A stretch of DNA of 35,172 nt from Thermoplasmata archaeon. GTDB lineage: Archaea > Thermoplasmatota > Thermoplasmata > Lutacidiplasmatales > UBA184. Position 1 is the first letter of the stretch. Every line of letters begins with the position of its first letter. This document shows positions 17,483-27,174 of the stretch, piece by piece. The stretch is taken from NCBI GenBank assembly GCA_030041735.1, contig JASIBA010000098.1, forward strand, positions 1 through 35,172. The letters run 5' to 3'. A program made the position numbers and the translations under genes. Under the pieces are notes generated by a model. That model searched no databases. It was given only the letters and a program-made list of their open reading frames with translations, and was not told where the DNA came from.

Positions 17483-19009
17483 GTGAGCGAACCGGTCCCG
17501 ATCGACGGCCGCTCCCTCTCGCTCGACCGGTTCCTCGCGGTCGCCCGGCGCGGGCACCCCGTCGCGGTCGGGGAGGACGCGCGCGCGGCCTGCGCGGAGA
17601 GCCGGGCTGCGGTCGAGCGGGTGGTCGCCCAGCGCCGGGTCGTCTACGGCGTCACGACCGGATTCGGAGGGCTCTCGCATCGGGTGATCTCGCCCGAGCA
17701 GGCGCACGAGCTCCAGACGTCGCTCGTCCGCAGCCACGCGAGCGGCGTGGGACCGGCGCTCCCGACCGACGTCGTCCGCGGCCTGGTCCTGCTCCGGCTG
17801 AACTCGCTCGCCGTCGGTCGCTCGGGCGTCCGAGCCGAGGTCCTCGACCGCCTCGCGGACGTCCTGAACCGCGACCTCGTTCCCTGGATCCCCGAGCAGG
17901 GGTCCGTCGGCGCCTCCGGCGATCTGGCCCCGCTCGCGCACCTCGCGTACGCCCTGATCGGTGAGGGCGCGTTCGTGGACCGGGGCAGCGGGTCGCCGCT
18001 CCCGGCGTCGGAGCTGCTCCGACGGGAGGGGATCCCACCCCTCTCGCTGCACGAGAAAGAAGGGGTGGCCCTGCTCAACGGTACGGCGCTCATGGCGTCG
18101 TACCTCGCGCTCGCGGTCGAGGACCTGCGGAGCCTACTCGACGCGGCGCTCGTCGCCGCCGCACTGTCGTACGACGCGCTCGAGGGCGACCCCGAGGCGC
18201 TGGACGACCGGCTCGGGGAGGTGCGGAACCTCGAGGAGCAGCGGTCCGTCGCGCGGGCGATGCGGACCCTGCTGGCGGGCAGCGAGCTCTCCGGCCATCG
18301 GCGGGAGTGGGCCGGCCAGGACCCGTACACCCTGCGCTGCATCCCGCAGGTGCTCGCCGCGGTCGAGATCGCCCGGGCGTTCGGCGAGCGCGTGGTGGTC
18401 CCCGAGCTCAACGCCGTGACCGACAACCCGGTCGTGTTCGGCGACGAGTTCGTGAGCGGCGGTAACTTCCACGGCCAGCCGCTCGCGCTCGCGCTCGACA
18501 CCCTCGCCGTTGCGGTCTCCTACGTCGCGGCGTTCTCGGAGCGGCGGATCCACCGGCTCGTCCACCCGGCCCTCAACCGCGGCCTCCCCGCTTTCCTCGC
18601 CCCGGCGGCCGGGGTCAGCTCCGGGTTCATGATCCCCCAGTACCTCGCCGCGGCCCTCGTCAACGAGAACGCCACGCTCGTGCATCCGGCGAGCGCCGGC
18701 AGCCTGTCGACCTCGGCCGATCAGGAGGACTACGTCAGCATGGGACCGTGGGCCGGCGCGAAGCTCCGCCGGGCGCTGCAGAACGCCCGTACCGTGATCG
18801 CGATCGAGTGGATCGTCGCGGGCCAGGCGCTCGAGCTGCGTCGCCCGAAGCAGGGCGGCGCGGGCAGCGAGGCCGCGCTGCTCGCGCTCCGGGCGCGCGT
18901 GGCGCCCTGGACCGCGGATCGCAGCCCCGCGGGCGACATCGAACGGATCGCGGGCCTGCTGACCAGCGGGGAGCTGGTCGACGAGGTCCGCGCGCGCGTC
19001 CGGTTCTAG
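17483..19009 (+). CDS. hutH: Histidine ammonia-lyase
   Basis: VVYGVTTGFGGLSH; MIO motif GSVGASGDLAPLAHLAYALIGEG; ALLNGTALM; DNPVVFGDEFVSGGNFHGQPLA. Confidence 0.94.
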   Translation: MSEPVPIDGRSLSLDRFLAVARRGHPVAVGEDARAACAESRAAVERVVAQRRVVYGVTTGFGGLSHRVISPEQAHELQTSLVRSHASGVGPALPTDVVRGLVLLRLNSLAVGRSGVRAEVLDRLADVLNRDLVPWIPEQGSVGASGDLAPLAHLAYALIGEGAFVDRGSGSPLPASELLRREGIPPLSLHEKEGVALLNGTALMASYLALAVEDLRSLLDAALVAAALSYDALEGDPEALDDRLGEVRNLEEQRSVARAMRTLLAGSELSGHRREWAGQDPYTLRCIPQVLAAVEIARAFGERVVVPELNAVTDNPVVFGDEFVSGGNFHGQPLALALDTLAVAVSYVAAFSERRIHRLVHPALNRGLPAFLAPAAGVSSGFMIPQYLAAALVNENATLVHPASAGSLSTSADQEDYVSMGPWAGAKLRRALQNARTVIAIEWIVAGQALELRRPKQGGAGSEAALLALRARVAPWTADRSPAGDIERIAGLLTSGELVDEVRARVRF

Positions 19010-19012
19010 CGG

Positions 19013-19723
19013 TTACGGAGCCCGCGCCGGCATCGCGGTCGCCGACGTCGGGGCCGCGCCGGGGGCCGGGAAGCGGACCATCTGGCCGCATGCCGGACAG
19101 GCGTACTCGCTGACGCCGCGGTGCCGGAGCGCCGTCCGGCACTTCGGACACGGGATCGGCTGCGCGTTGACCCAGGCGGCGAACAGTTCCTGCGATCGCC
19201 GGTCGCTGAGCGGCTGCGACGAGTCACCCGCGGTCGTCGGGGACGGGACCGGGCCGGCGGGAGCCCGCGGCGCGGGGGGCTCGGGCGCGAGGGAGGCGGC
19301 GGTCGACGCGCGGACCGAGGAGAGCCGGCCGCACTGCGGGCAGACCGCGAGGCTGGCCGTGCCGGTCTGCTGCAGGGGAATGCGGCAGCTCGGGCAGAGC
19401 GTCTTGAGGCCGGCGGTCGTCAGGACCGGACCGGGGGCCGAGGGGAGGCGGACGGCCGTGGGCGGCGCGCCCGAGGTCGGCGGCGCCGGCGCGACCGGCG
19501 GGAGATCCGGAAGGGGTCGGGCCCAGCGGACCTGCCGCCGCGCGGGATCGTAGATCACCGGCGAGCCGGGTCGCTCGAGCTCGTGGGCGAGGACGCGTTG
19601 GGCCTTCCGTTCGCGCCACGAGAGGGCGGCCGCGAGGCCGGGGACGGACGTCGTGCCGAGGGACTGCACCGTCGATCGGAGGCGTTCGAGATCCTGCGGA
19701 GAAGGACCGAAGAGAGCGGCCAT
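19013..19723 (-). CDS. Zinc-ribbon protein, function unknown
   Basis: Three CxxC-type knuckle regions: CPSCRIPL/CPQCGRL, CPKCRTAL/CPACGQM; Pro/Ala-rich linkers; ATG 19723. Confidence 0.75.
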   Translation of the reverse strand: MAALFGPSPQDLERLRSTVQSLGTTSVPGLAAALSWRERKAQRVLAHELERPGSPVIYDPARRQVRWARPLPDLPPVAPAPPTSGAPPTAVRLPSAPGPVLTTAGLKTLCPSCRIPLQQTGTASLAVCPQCGRLSSVRASTAASLAPEPPAPRAPAGPVPSPTTAGDSSQPLSDRRSQELFAAWVNAQPIPCPKCRTALRHRGVSEYACPACGQMVRFPAPGAAPTSATAMPARAP

Positions 19724-19971
19724 CGTGGGTCGCTCGCGGCGACCGCCAAAAGAAGCTATCGTCGCACGCGCAGTCAGAGGGAAGGCACCGGCGGGGCCGC
19801 TCCGGGTCTCTTGGACGGTGCCACCAAGAGCCGGCTCCACCGATGCCCGAGGCCAACCACTGTAAATTCGCAGCTCTCTATATAGGTTTCCAGTGCCCTG
19901 GAGGGTGGTCCCTGGGCGGTTCCGGCGGTCCGGTACGCCAGCGGTAAGCCGACCGGAGCGTCGGCGCGGGC

Positions 19972-21468
19972 GTGGACCGCGCGCTCCGGGACCTCGCCCG
20001 CTCGATCGGAGGCACGGTGGCCACGGATGCCGTGCGCCTCGAGCGCGTGAGCCACGACGGCTCCCATCTCCGCGGCCAACCGGCGGCGCTCGTCGCGCCG
20101 CGCGACGCGGACGACGTCGTTCGCGTCGTGCGATGGGCCCGGCGCCACCGGGTGCCGCTCGTGGCGCGGGGTGGCGGGACGTCGCTGGACGGAGAATCGG
20201 TCCCCGGCCCCGGTGCGCTCGTCGTCGACCTGTCCGGTTGGACGCGGATCCACGACGTGCGGGCGGACGACGGCTGGGCGCGCGTCGCGCCGGGCGTGCC
20301 GAACCTCGCCCTGCAGCAGGCGCTCGCGCTCCGCGGAGCGTTCTTTCCGCCGAACCCCGGATCCTGGGCGACCTCGACCATCGGCGGGAACGTCGCGACG
20401 AACGCCTCCGGCCCGCGATCGTTCCGCTACGGCCCGACCCGCCTCTGGGTCCGGGAGATCGAGCTGGTGCTCGGCGACGGCACCCGGACCCGCTGGGGAT
20501 CCCGCGTGCGGAAGCGGTCCGTCGGGCCGGATCTCGTGTCGCTGTTCGTCGGCAGCGAGGGAACGCTGGGGATCGCGACTGAGATCACCGTGCGGATCGC
20601 ACCGCGGCCCGCCGTCCGCCGGGGACTCGTCGTGCCGCTGCCGGCGCGCGGGCCACCGGGCCGCCTCGCGGTCGCGCTGGGCTCGGCGCGCGGCACCGGG
20701 CTCTCGGCGATCGAGTACCTCGATGCGGGCTGCGCGGCCGAGCTCGCGGGTCCCGGTGGGCTGGGACCCGTCGGCCCGGGCCCGCTCGTCCTCCTGGAGG
20801 TCGAGGCCGAGAGCGAGCGCGAGGCCGACCGGCGGGAGTCCGAGGTCGTCCGGACGCTCCGTCGGACCGGAGTCCGCGCGTCGCCCGTGCGTTTCGGCGA
20901 CGCCGACGAGCTCTGGAGCGTCCGGGGGCAGGCCAGCGTCGCGCTGGACCGCCGGTTCGGCGAGCGCATCCGCGAGGACGTCGCGGTCCCGCCGGATCGG
21001 ATCGACGCGCTCGTGGGCGCGATCGACCGCGTCGCCCGGCGCCACGCGGTCCCGGTCTACCTCTTCGGGCACCTCGGGGAGGGGAGCCTGCATCCGAACT
21101 TCGTGGTCCCTCCCGCGAGCCCCACGGCGTCCCGGATCCGCGGAGAGCTCGTCGCGGCGACGCTCGCCCTCGGCGGCACGATCAGCGCGGAGCACGGCAT
21201 CGGGGCGATCAAGGCGGCGCACCTCGAGCGCGAGATCGGCCGCCCTGCGGTGGAGGTGCTGCGGGCGCTGAAGCGCGCCTGCGATCCGGACGGGATCCTC
21301 AATCCGGGGAAGCTCTACCCGCCGCGAGCCGCGCGACGATCTTCTCGGTCGCCTTCGGGAGCGGCAGGGTCTCGATCTCGTCGGGGCGGACCCACCGGCG
21401 GTACGGACCGAGGGGCCGCCGAGCGGACCCCGCGACCGGGCCCTCGAAGACGTGCAGCTCGACCGTGA
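19972..21468 (+). CDS. FAD-linked oxidase (glycolate/D-lactate dehydrogenase family)
   Basis: VARGGGTSLDGESVPGPGALVVDLSGW, WATSTIGGNVATNASGPRSFRYG, GSEGTLGIATEITVRI, GGTISAEHGIGAIKAAHLEREIG, DPDGILNPGKLYP. The family-conserved end is near 21322 but no stop occurs until 21468. Confidence 0.9.
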   Translation: MDRALRDLARSIGGTVATDAVRLERVSHDGSHLRGQPAALVAPRDADDVVRVVRWARRHRVPLVARGGGTSLDGESVPGPGALVVDLSGWTRIHDVRADDGWARVAPGVPNLALQQALALRGAFFPPNPGSWATSTIGGNVATNASGPRSFRYGPTRLWVREIELVLGDGTRTRWGSRVRKRSVGPDLVSLFVGSEGTLGIATEITVRIAPRPAVRRGLVVPLPARGPPGRLAVALGSARGTGLSAIEYLDAGCAAELAGPGGLGPVGPGPLVLLEVEAESEREADRRESEVVRTLRRTGVRASPVRFGDADELWSVRGQASVALDRRFGERIREDVAVPPDRIDALVGAIDRVARRHAVPVYLFGHLGEGSLHPNFVVPPASPTASRIRGELVAATLALGGTISAEHGIGAIKAAHLEREIGRPAVEVLRALKRACDPDGILNPGKLYPPRAARRSSRSPSGAAGSRSRRGGPTGGTDRGAAERTPRPGPRRRAARP

Positions 21469-22414
21469 AGTGGCTGTAGGCGTGCCGCACCACGCCCCGG
21501 GGCGTGAGCGGGCCGGCGCGCAGGCCGGTCTCCTCCGCGAGCTCGCGGCGGGCGGCGGCTTCCGGCGTCTCTCCGCGTTCGATCCGGCCCCCGGGGAACT
21601 CCCAGAGGCCGCCCAGCAGTTCCTCCAGGGGTCGCCGCTGGACGAGCCACCGGCCCCTGCGATGCAGGACCACCACCGCGGCCCGGTGATGGGGGCGAGC
21701 CGGCCGGCGCCGGGGTGGCGGGATCGACCCGGGATCGTCGAGCTCCCGGAACGCCCGGCACCATCGGGTCACCGGGCATCGCGCGCAATCCGGGGCGCTC
21801 GGAAGGCAGACGGTCTCGCCGAGCTCCATCAGCGCTTCGTTGAACCGACCGGCCGATCCGAGGGGCAGATGGGCTCGGAGCGCCCCCTCGAGGCGACGCC
21901 GGGCGGCGGGCCCGTCCGGCCGCCGGGACTCGCGCGTCCAACGCGCCGCGACCCGGAGCCCGTTCGCCTCGAGGGCGACCTCGGGAACGTCGAACGCGAG
22001 GCTGGCGATGGCCCGCGCGATGTACGGACCGACGCCCGGGAGCCGTTCGAGCTCCTCGACGGAGCCCGGTATCCGGCCGGCGTATCGCCGCACCACGAGC
22101 CGGGCCGCCGCGTGGAGGTGACGCGCGCGAGCGTAGTAGCCCGCGCCCTGCCAGGCCTTCAGGACGCGATCGCGGGGTGCGGCGGCGAGCGCGCGCACGG
22201 TCGGGAACTCCCGGACGAACCGCTCGTAGTACGGGATCGCCTGCGCGACGCGCGTCTGCTGCAGCAGGACCTCGGCGACCCAGACGCGGTAGGGGGACCG
22301 GTCGCGGCGCCAGGGGAGCGGGCGCTCCTCGCGGTCGAACCAGCGGAGCAGCGCGCGCGCGAGCGGATCGGGCTCCGCCGGCGCGGGCGACGACCGGGTG
22401 CGGACCTCGGACAC
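21299..22414 (-). CDS. mutY: MutY-like adenine glycosylase with C-terminal NUDIX domain
   Basis: RVWVAEVLLQQTRVAQAIPYYERF, LPGVGPYIARAIASLAF, Fe-S CLPSAPDCARCPVTRWC (C-x6-C-x2-C-x5-C), NUDIX box GRIERGETPEAAARRELAEETGL. In-frame GTG 22414 lies about 30 nt from the ctttaagg TATA. Confidence 0.92.
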   Translation of the reverse strand: MSEVRTRSSPAPAEPDPLARALLRWFDREERPLPWRRDRSPYRVWVAEVLLQQTRVAQAIPYYERFVREFPTVRALAAAPRDRVLKAWQGAGYYARARHLHAAARLVVRRYAGRIPGSVEELERLPGVGPYIARAIASLAFDVPEVALEANGLRVAARWTRESRRPDGPAARRRLEGALRAHLPLGSAGRFNEALMELGETVCLPSAPDCARCPVTRWCRAFRELDDPGSIPPPRRRPARPHHRAAVVVLHRRGRWLVQRRPLEELLGGLWEFPGGRIERGETPEAAARRELAEETGLRAGPLTPRGVVRHAYSHFTVELHVFEGPVAGSARRPLGPYRRWVRPDEIETLPLPKATEKIVARLAAGRASPD

Positions 22415-22478
22415 GGGCGCGACGGGCGCACCGACCGCGGCCTTAAAGCGGGCGGCGGGTTCGATGCGCCGGCGAGCG

Positions 22479-22830
22479 ATGACCGAGCGGGCGGGCCCGG
22501 TCCGGGTCAACGATCTCACGTTCGAGGCCGAGGTGCTGCGCGCCCCCTGCCCCGTGGTCGTCGACTTCTACGCCGACTGGTGCCTCCCGTGCCGGGCGAC
22601 CGCGCCGGTGGTGCGGGACCTCTCCCAGCGCCTCGCTGGCCGGGTGAAGTTCGCGACGGTCGACATCGACGAGTCCGCGATCGTCACGCGCTCCTACGGC
22701 ATCCACTCGATCCCGACGTACGTGTTCGTGCAGGGCGGCCACGAGCGCGGCCGGACCGTCGGTCCGATCGATCCCGTGGCGTTCCGGGCGGCCCTCCGCC
22801 GCCTGTTCGACGAGGGGCGCGCGTCCGCGG

Positions 22831-22859
<29 letters not shown>
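22479..22859 (+). CDS. Thioredoxin
   Basis: VVVDFYADWCLPCRATAPVVRDL, VDIDESAIVTRSYGIHSIPTYVFVQGG. Start ATG 22479 (or ATG 22464). Confidence 0.93.
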
Positions 22860-24399
<1,540 letters not shown>

Positions 24400-24572
24400 T
24401 CCTCTTACCCCGAACGGGGAGGAAGGCGGAAAGATAAGGGTCGCGGCGCGGCGTTCCGTCGCCGCTTCGCTCCCGGGACGCGACCGGACGGCGGCGAGAC
24501 ATCCCGCCCCGCGCCTGCCACCAGAACTAAATACGGCGGGGCGGGCTAAATTACATCCCGGTCGAGGGATCC

Positions 24573-25484
24573 TTGATCCGTCGTCGCCGTTCGATGCGGA
24601 AGTGGCGGCTGCGCAGCCGCAAGGCCCAGGTCTCGGCCGTCGCGACGATCCTGGGTCTCCTGCTCGTCGTCACGTACATCGCGAACTACCTCTCGACGAC
24701 GCTCCCGAGCCAGATGGGCACCAACGACCTCGATCACGTGCTCCAGGTCGAGAACCAGATGGGCCAGTTCCAGGCCCTCCTCGAGCAGTACTCGGCCGCC
24801 GGCGCGGTGGGCGCCCCGGTGACGCAGCCGGTGACGCTCGGATCGGAGGGCCTGCCGCCGTTCGCCGACGCCGACTTCGGTAGCATCGGTCCGCTGAACG
24901 GGTCGTCGTACTCGCTCTCGTACGAGCTGTCGGGTCCCTCCACGATCTCGTCCCAGTACGTCCGCTCCGCGGGGATTGACGTCCACCTGCTGAACACGTA
25001 TGCGCCCCAGGCGGACATCGCGTTCGACGCGGGCGCGGTGCTCTACGCGCAACCGGGCGGGACCCCGCTCGTGATCGATCCGCCCGGGCTCTCGGTCGTG
25101 CGCTCCGGGACGACCGTCACCGCGGTCACACTCTGGGTGCCGACGTTCCTCGGGAGCACGGGCAGCCAGTCGGGCATCGGGACCGCGGAGTTGAGCGCAC
25201 GGCTGGTCGCGCTCAGTTCGATCTCGCTCACCCCGACCTCGAGCTACACCGTCGCGGACAACACGGACATCACGTTCAGCGTCGTCACCCCGTTCGCGGC
25301 GGGATGGTGGAGCTACTTCAACGCGACCTACCCGGCGAGCTGGATCGGCTGCTCGGGAGCCGGGTGCAACGGCCCCTACAGCGGCCTCGGCGACTACGGC
25401 ACCATCACGCTCACGATCCCGACGGGGACGGACCTGAACTACTTCGACCTCGACCTCGCGACGTTCGCGTTCCAGCCGCTCTGA
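24573..25484 (+). CDS. Type IV pilin-like secreted/surface protein
   Basis: Basic N-terminus then hydrophobic helix RSRKAQVSAVATILGLLLVVTYIANYLST; Ser/Thr/Gly-rich ectodomain with a CSGAGC motif. TTG 24573 (24 nt from gctaaatta) or ATG 24594. Confidence 0.65.
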   Translation: MIRRRRSMRKWRLRSRKAQVSAVATILGLLLVVTYIANYLSTTLPSQMGTNDLDHVLQVENQMGQFQALLEQYSAAGAVGAPVTQPVTLGSEGLPPFADADFGSIGPLNGSSYSLSYELSGPSTISSQYVRSAGIDVHLLNTYAPQADIAFDAGAVLYAQPGGTPLVIDPPGLSVVRSGTTVTAVTLWVPTFLGSTGSQSGIGTAELSARLVALSSISLTPTSSYTVADNTDITFSVVTPFAAGWWSYFNATYPASWIGCSGAGCNGPYSGLGDYGTITLTIPTGTDLNYFDLDLATFAFQPL

Positions 25485-25509
25485 GCCCCGGCCGGCGGCG
25501 CGGAAGCGC

Positions 25510-25854
25510 TCAGCCGCTCGACCGGTCGCGGAGCCATCGCTTGGCCCCGCGCAGCGTGCCCCACGTGCGCCGGGTCGTCAGGGTCGTCGTCCGATCCGCG
25601 AGCGGGGCGTTCCAGGCCGACCGCGCGCGGGCGGCGGTGCCGTGGTCGATCTCGGCGATCGCCCGCCGCCCGTCGATGCGGACGATGCGGAACCGTTCGG
25701 AGACCCCCGCGCGGTCGAGGCCGGCGCGGAGCGCGGTCTCCCACCAGCGCGGGGTCAGCGCGGGAAGGTGTTCCCCCGCCGCCTCGATCCCGAGGTAGCG
25801 GGGGCGCCGGGTCGGCGGCCTACCGGACGAGGTCGATGACTTCCTCGGACTCAC
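25510..25854 (-). CDS. rnp2: Probable RNase P protein component 2 (Pop5/Rpp14 family)
   Basis: RRPRYLGIEAAGE...RFRIVRIDGRRAIAEIDHGTAARARSAWNA...RTWGTLRGAKRWLRD resembles the Pop5 pattern including the C-terminal SGTIRAAK-like motif; GTG 25854 overlaps the end of ftsZ. Confidence 0.6.
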   Translation of the reverse strand: MSPRKSSTSSGRPPTRRPRYLGIEAAGEHLPALTPRWWETALRAGLDRAGVSERFRIVRIDGRRAIAEIDHGTAARARSAWNAPLADRTTTLTTRRTWGTLRGAKRWLRDRSSG

Positions 25855-26977
25855 CGGCCGCGTAGCCTCCCTTCTGCCCGAGGAGGCTCGTCGCACGGAC
25901 GCCCGTGATGATCAGGAGCACCTTGATGGTGTTCTCCATGTCGGGGGAGTTCTCCACCGAGCAGCCCCAGATGATGCGGGCGCGCTTCGAGATCTTGCCG
26001 CCGACCAGCGCCGCGGCCTTCTCCGCCTCGCTGACCGTCATGGTTTGACCGCCGATGACGCGCACCAGCGCGCCCGTGGCGTCCTTGAGCTCGACCGAGC
26101 CGAGTAGGGGGCTTGTGAGGGCCTCGGTGACTGCCTCGCTGACCCGGTCCGTCGCGCTCTCGCTCTCGCCGAGCCCGATCAGCGCGACCCCGCCGTCCTT
26201 CATGACGGTCAGAATGTCCGCGTAGTCGAGGTTGACAAGGCCGGGCTTCGTCACGATCTCGGTGATCCCCTTGATCGCGGTCATCAGGACCGCATCCGCG
26301 AGCTTGAACGCGGAGTCGAGCGGCATGCGGGGGACGAGCTCGAGCAGCTTGTCGTTCTGGATGACGATGGTCGTGTCGCAGACGCGGCGCAGGCGCTCCA
26401 AACCGTCCTTGGCCTGCTCCATCCGGGCCGCGCCCTCCCCGGCGAACGGGAGAGTGACGACGCCCATCGTGAGCGCGCCCGCCTCCTTCGCGAGTCGGGC
26501 GACCAGGTGCGCCGATCCGGTCCCGGTGCCCCCGCCCATGCCCGCCGTGACGAACACGATGTGCGCGCCGTTCAGGAAGTGGCGGAGCTCCTCCTCGTTC
26601 TCCCGGGCGGCCTCCTCGCCGACCTCGGGCCGCGCGCCAGCGCCGAGGCCCTTCGTGGCCCGCCGTCCGATCAGGATCTTGCGCGGCGCGTGGATCGTCA
26701 GCAGGTGCTTCGCGTCGGTGTTGATGGCGCACATCTCGGCGCCCTGGATCCCTTCCTCGACACAGCGGTTGATCGTGTTGGAGCCGCTGCCGCCGCAGCC
26801 GACGATGCGGATGTTGACCTTCAGGGTCTCCGCCAGCTTCGCCAGCTCGGCGTCGTCCGCGCTCCCGCCGTACTGCCCGGCGGGCTCAGACGCCTTCTTC
26901 TCCTCGGTGAGGGACTGGTTCTCTTGGTGCTTGGCGATCGCTTCCTGGATGATGGACTTCATCGGTGGTTCTCCCAT
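25820..26977 (-). CDS. ftsZ: Archaeal FtsZ cell-division GTPase (start ATG 26977 or 26962)
   Basis: NIRIVGCGGSGSNTINR, INTDAKHLL, tubulin signature FVTAGMGGGTGTGSAHLVA, VIQNDKLLELV, LVNLDYADILTVMKDGGVALIGLGES. Confidence 0.95.
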   Translation of the reverse strand: MGEPPMKSIIQEAIAKHQENQSLTEEKKASEPAGQYGGSADDAELAKLAETLKVNIRIVGCGGSGSNTINRCVEEGIQGAEMCAINTDAKHLLTIHAPRKILIGRRATKGLGAGARPEVGEEAARENEEELRHFLNGAHIVFVTAGMGGGTGTGSAHLVARLAKEAGALTMGVVTLPFAGEGAARMEQAKDGLERLRRVCDTTIVIQNDKLLELVPRMPLDSAFKLADAVLMTAIKGITEIVTKPGLVNLDYADILTVMKDGGVALIGLGESESATDRVSEAVTEALTSPLLGSVELKDATGALVRVIGGQTMTVSEAEKAAALVGGKISKRARIIWGCSVENSPDMENTIKVLLIITGVRATSLLGQKGGYAAGESEEVIDLVR

Positions 26978-27026
26978 CCCGTTTGTCAGACGAGCGTCAT
27001 ACGCTCTGCGAGGAGACTTCGGAAAT

Positions 27027-27155
27027 CGCTACATAAACATTTGCGTACAGACGCAGGTCCTCGAGCCGTACATCGCCGCTCTGCGCGTGGATCGCGCGTC
27101 CGGTCGTCTCAGAAACCGCGCGGCGCGCGATGTCCGAACGATGGTTTATGTAGCG
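27027..27155. promoter_or_regulatory. Divergent promoter region with a perfect 12-bp inverted repeat (CGCTACATAAAC 27027-27038 / GTTTATGTAGCG 27144-27155)
   Basis: Both arms contain the predicted TATA box: minus strand for ftsZ, plus strand for the membrane protein. Confidence 0.8.
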
Positions 27156-27174
27156 TGGCTCGGGACGCAATCCC

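Noticed and set aside
17483-19009. Histidine ammonia-lyase as part of a sodN-linked system
   Set aside because: HAL motifs are standard and no hut genes or shared function with sodN is evident; same-strand adjacency alone is weak evidence.
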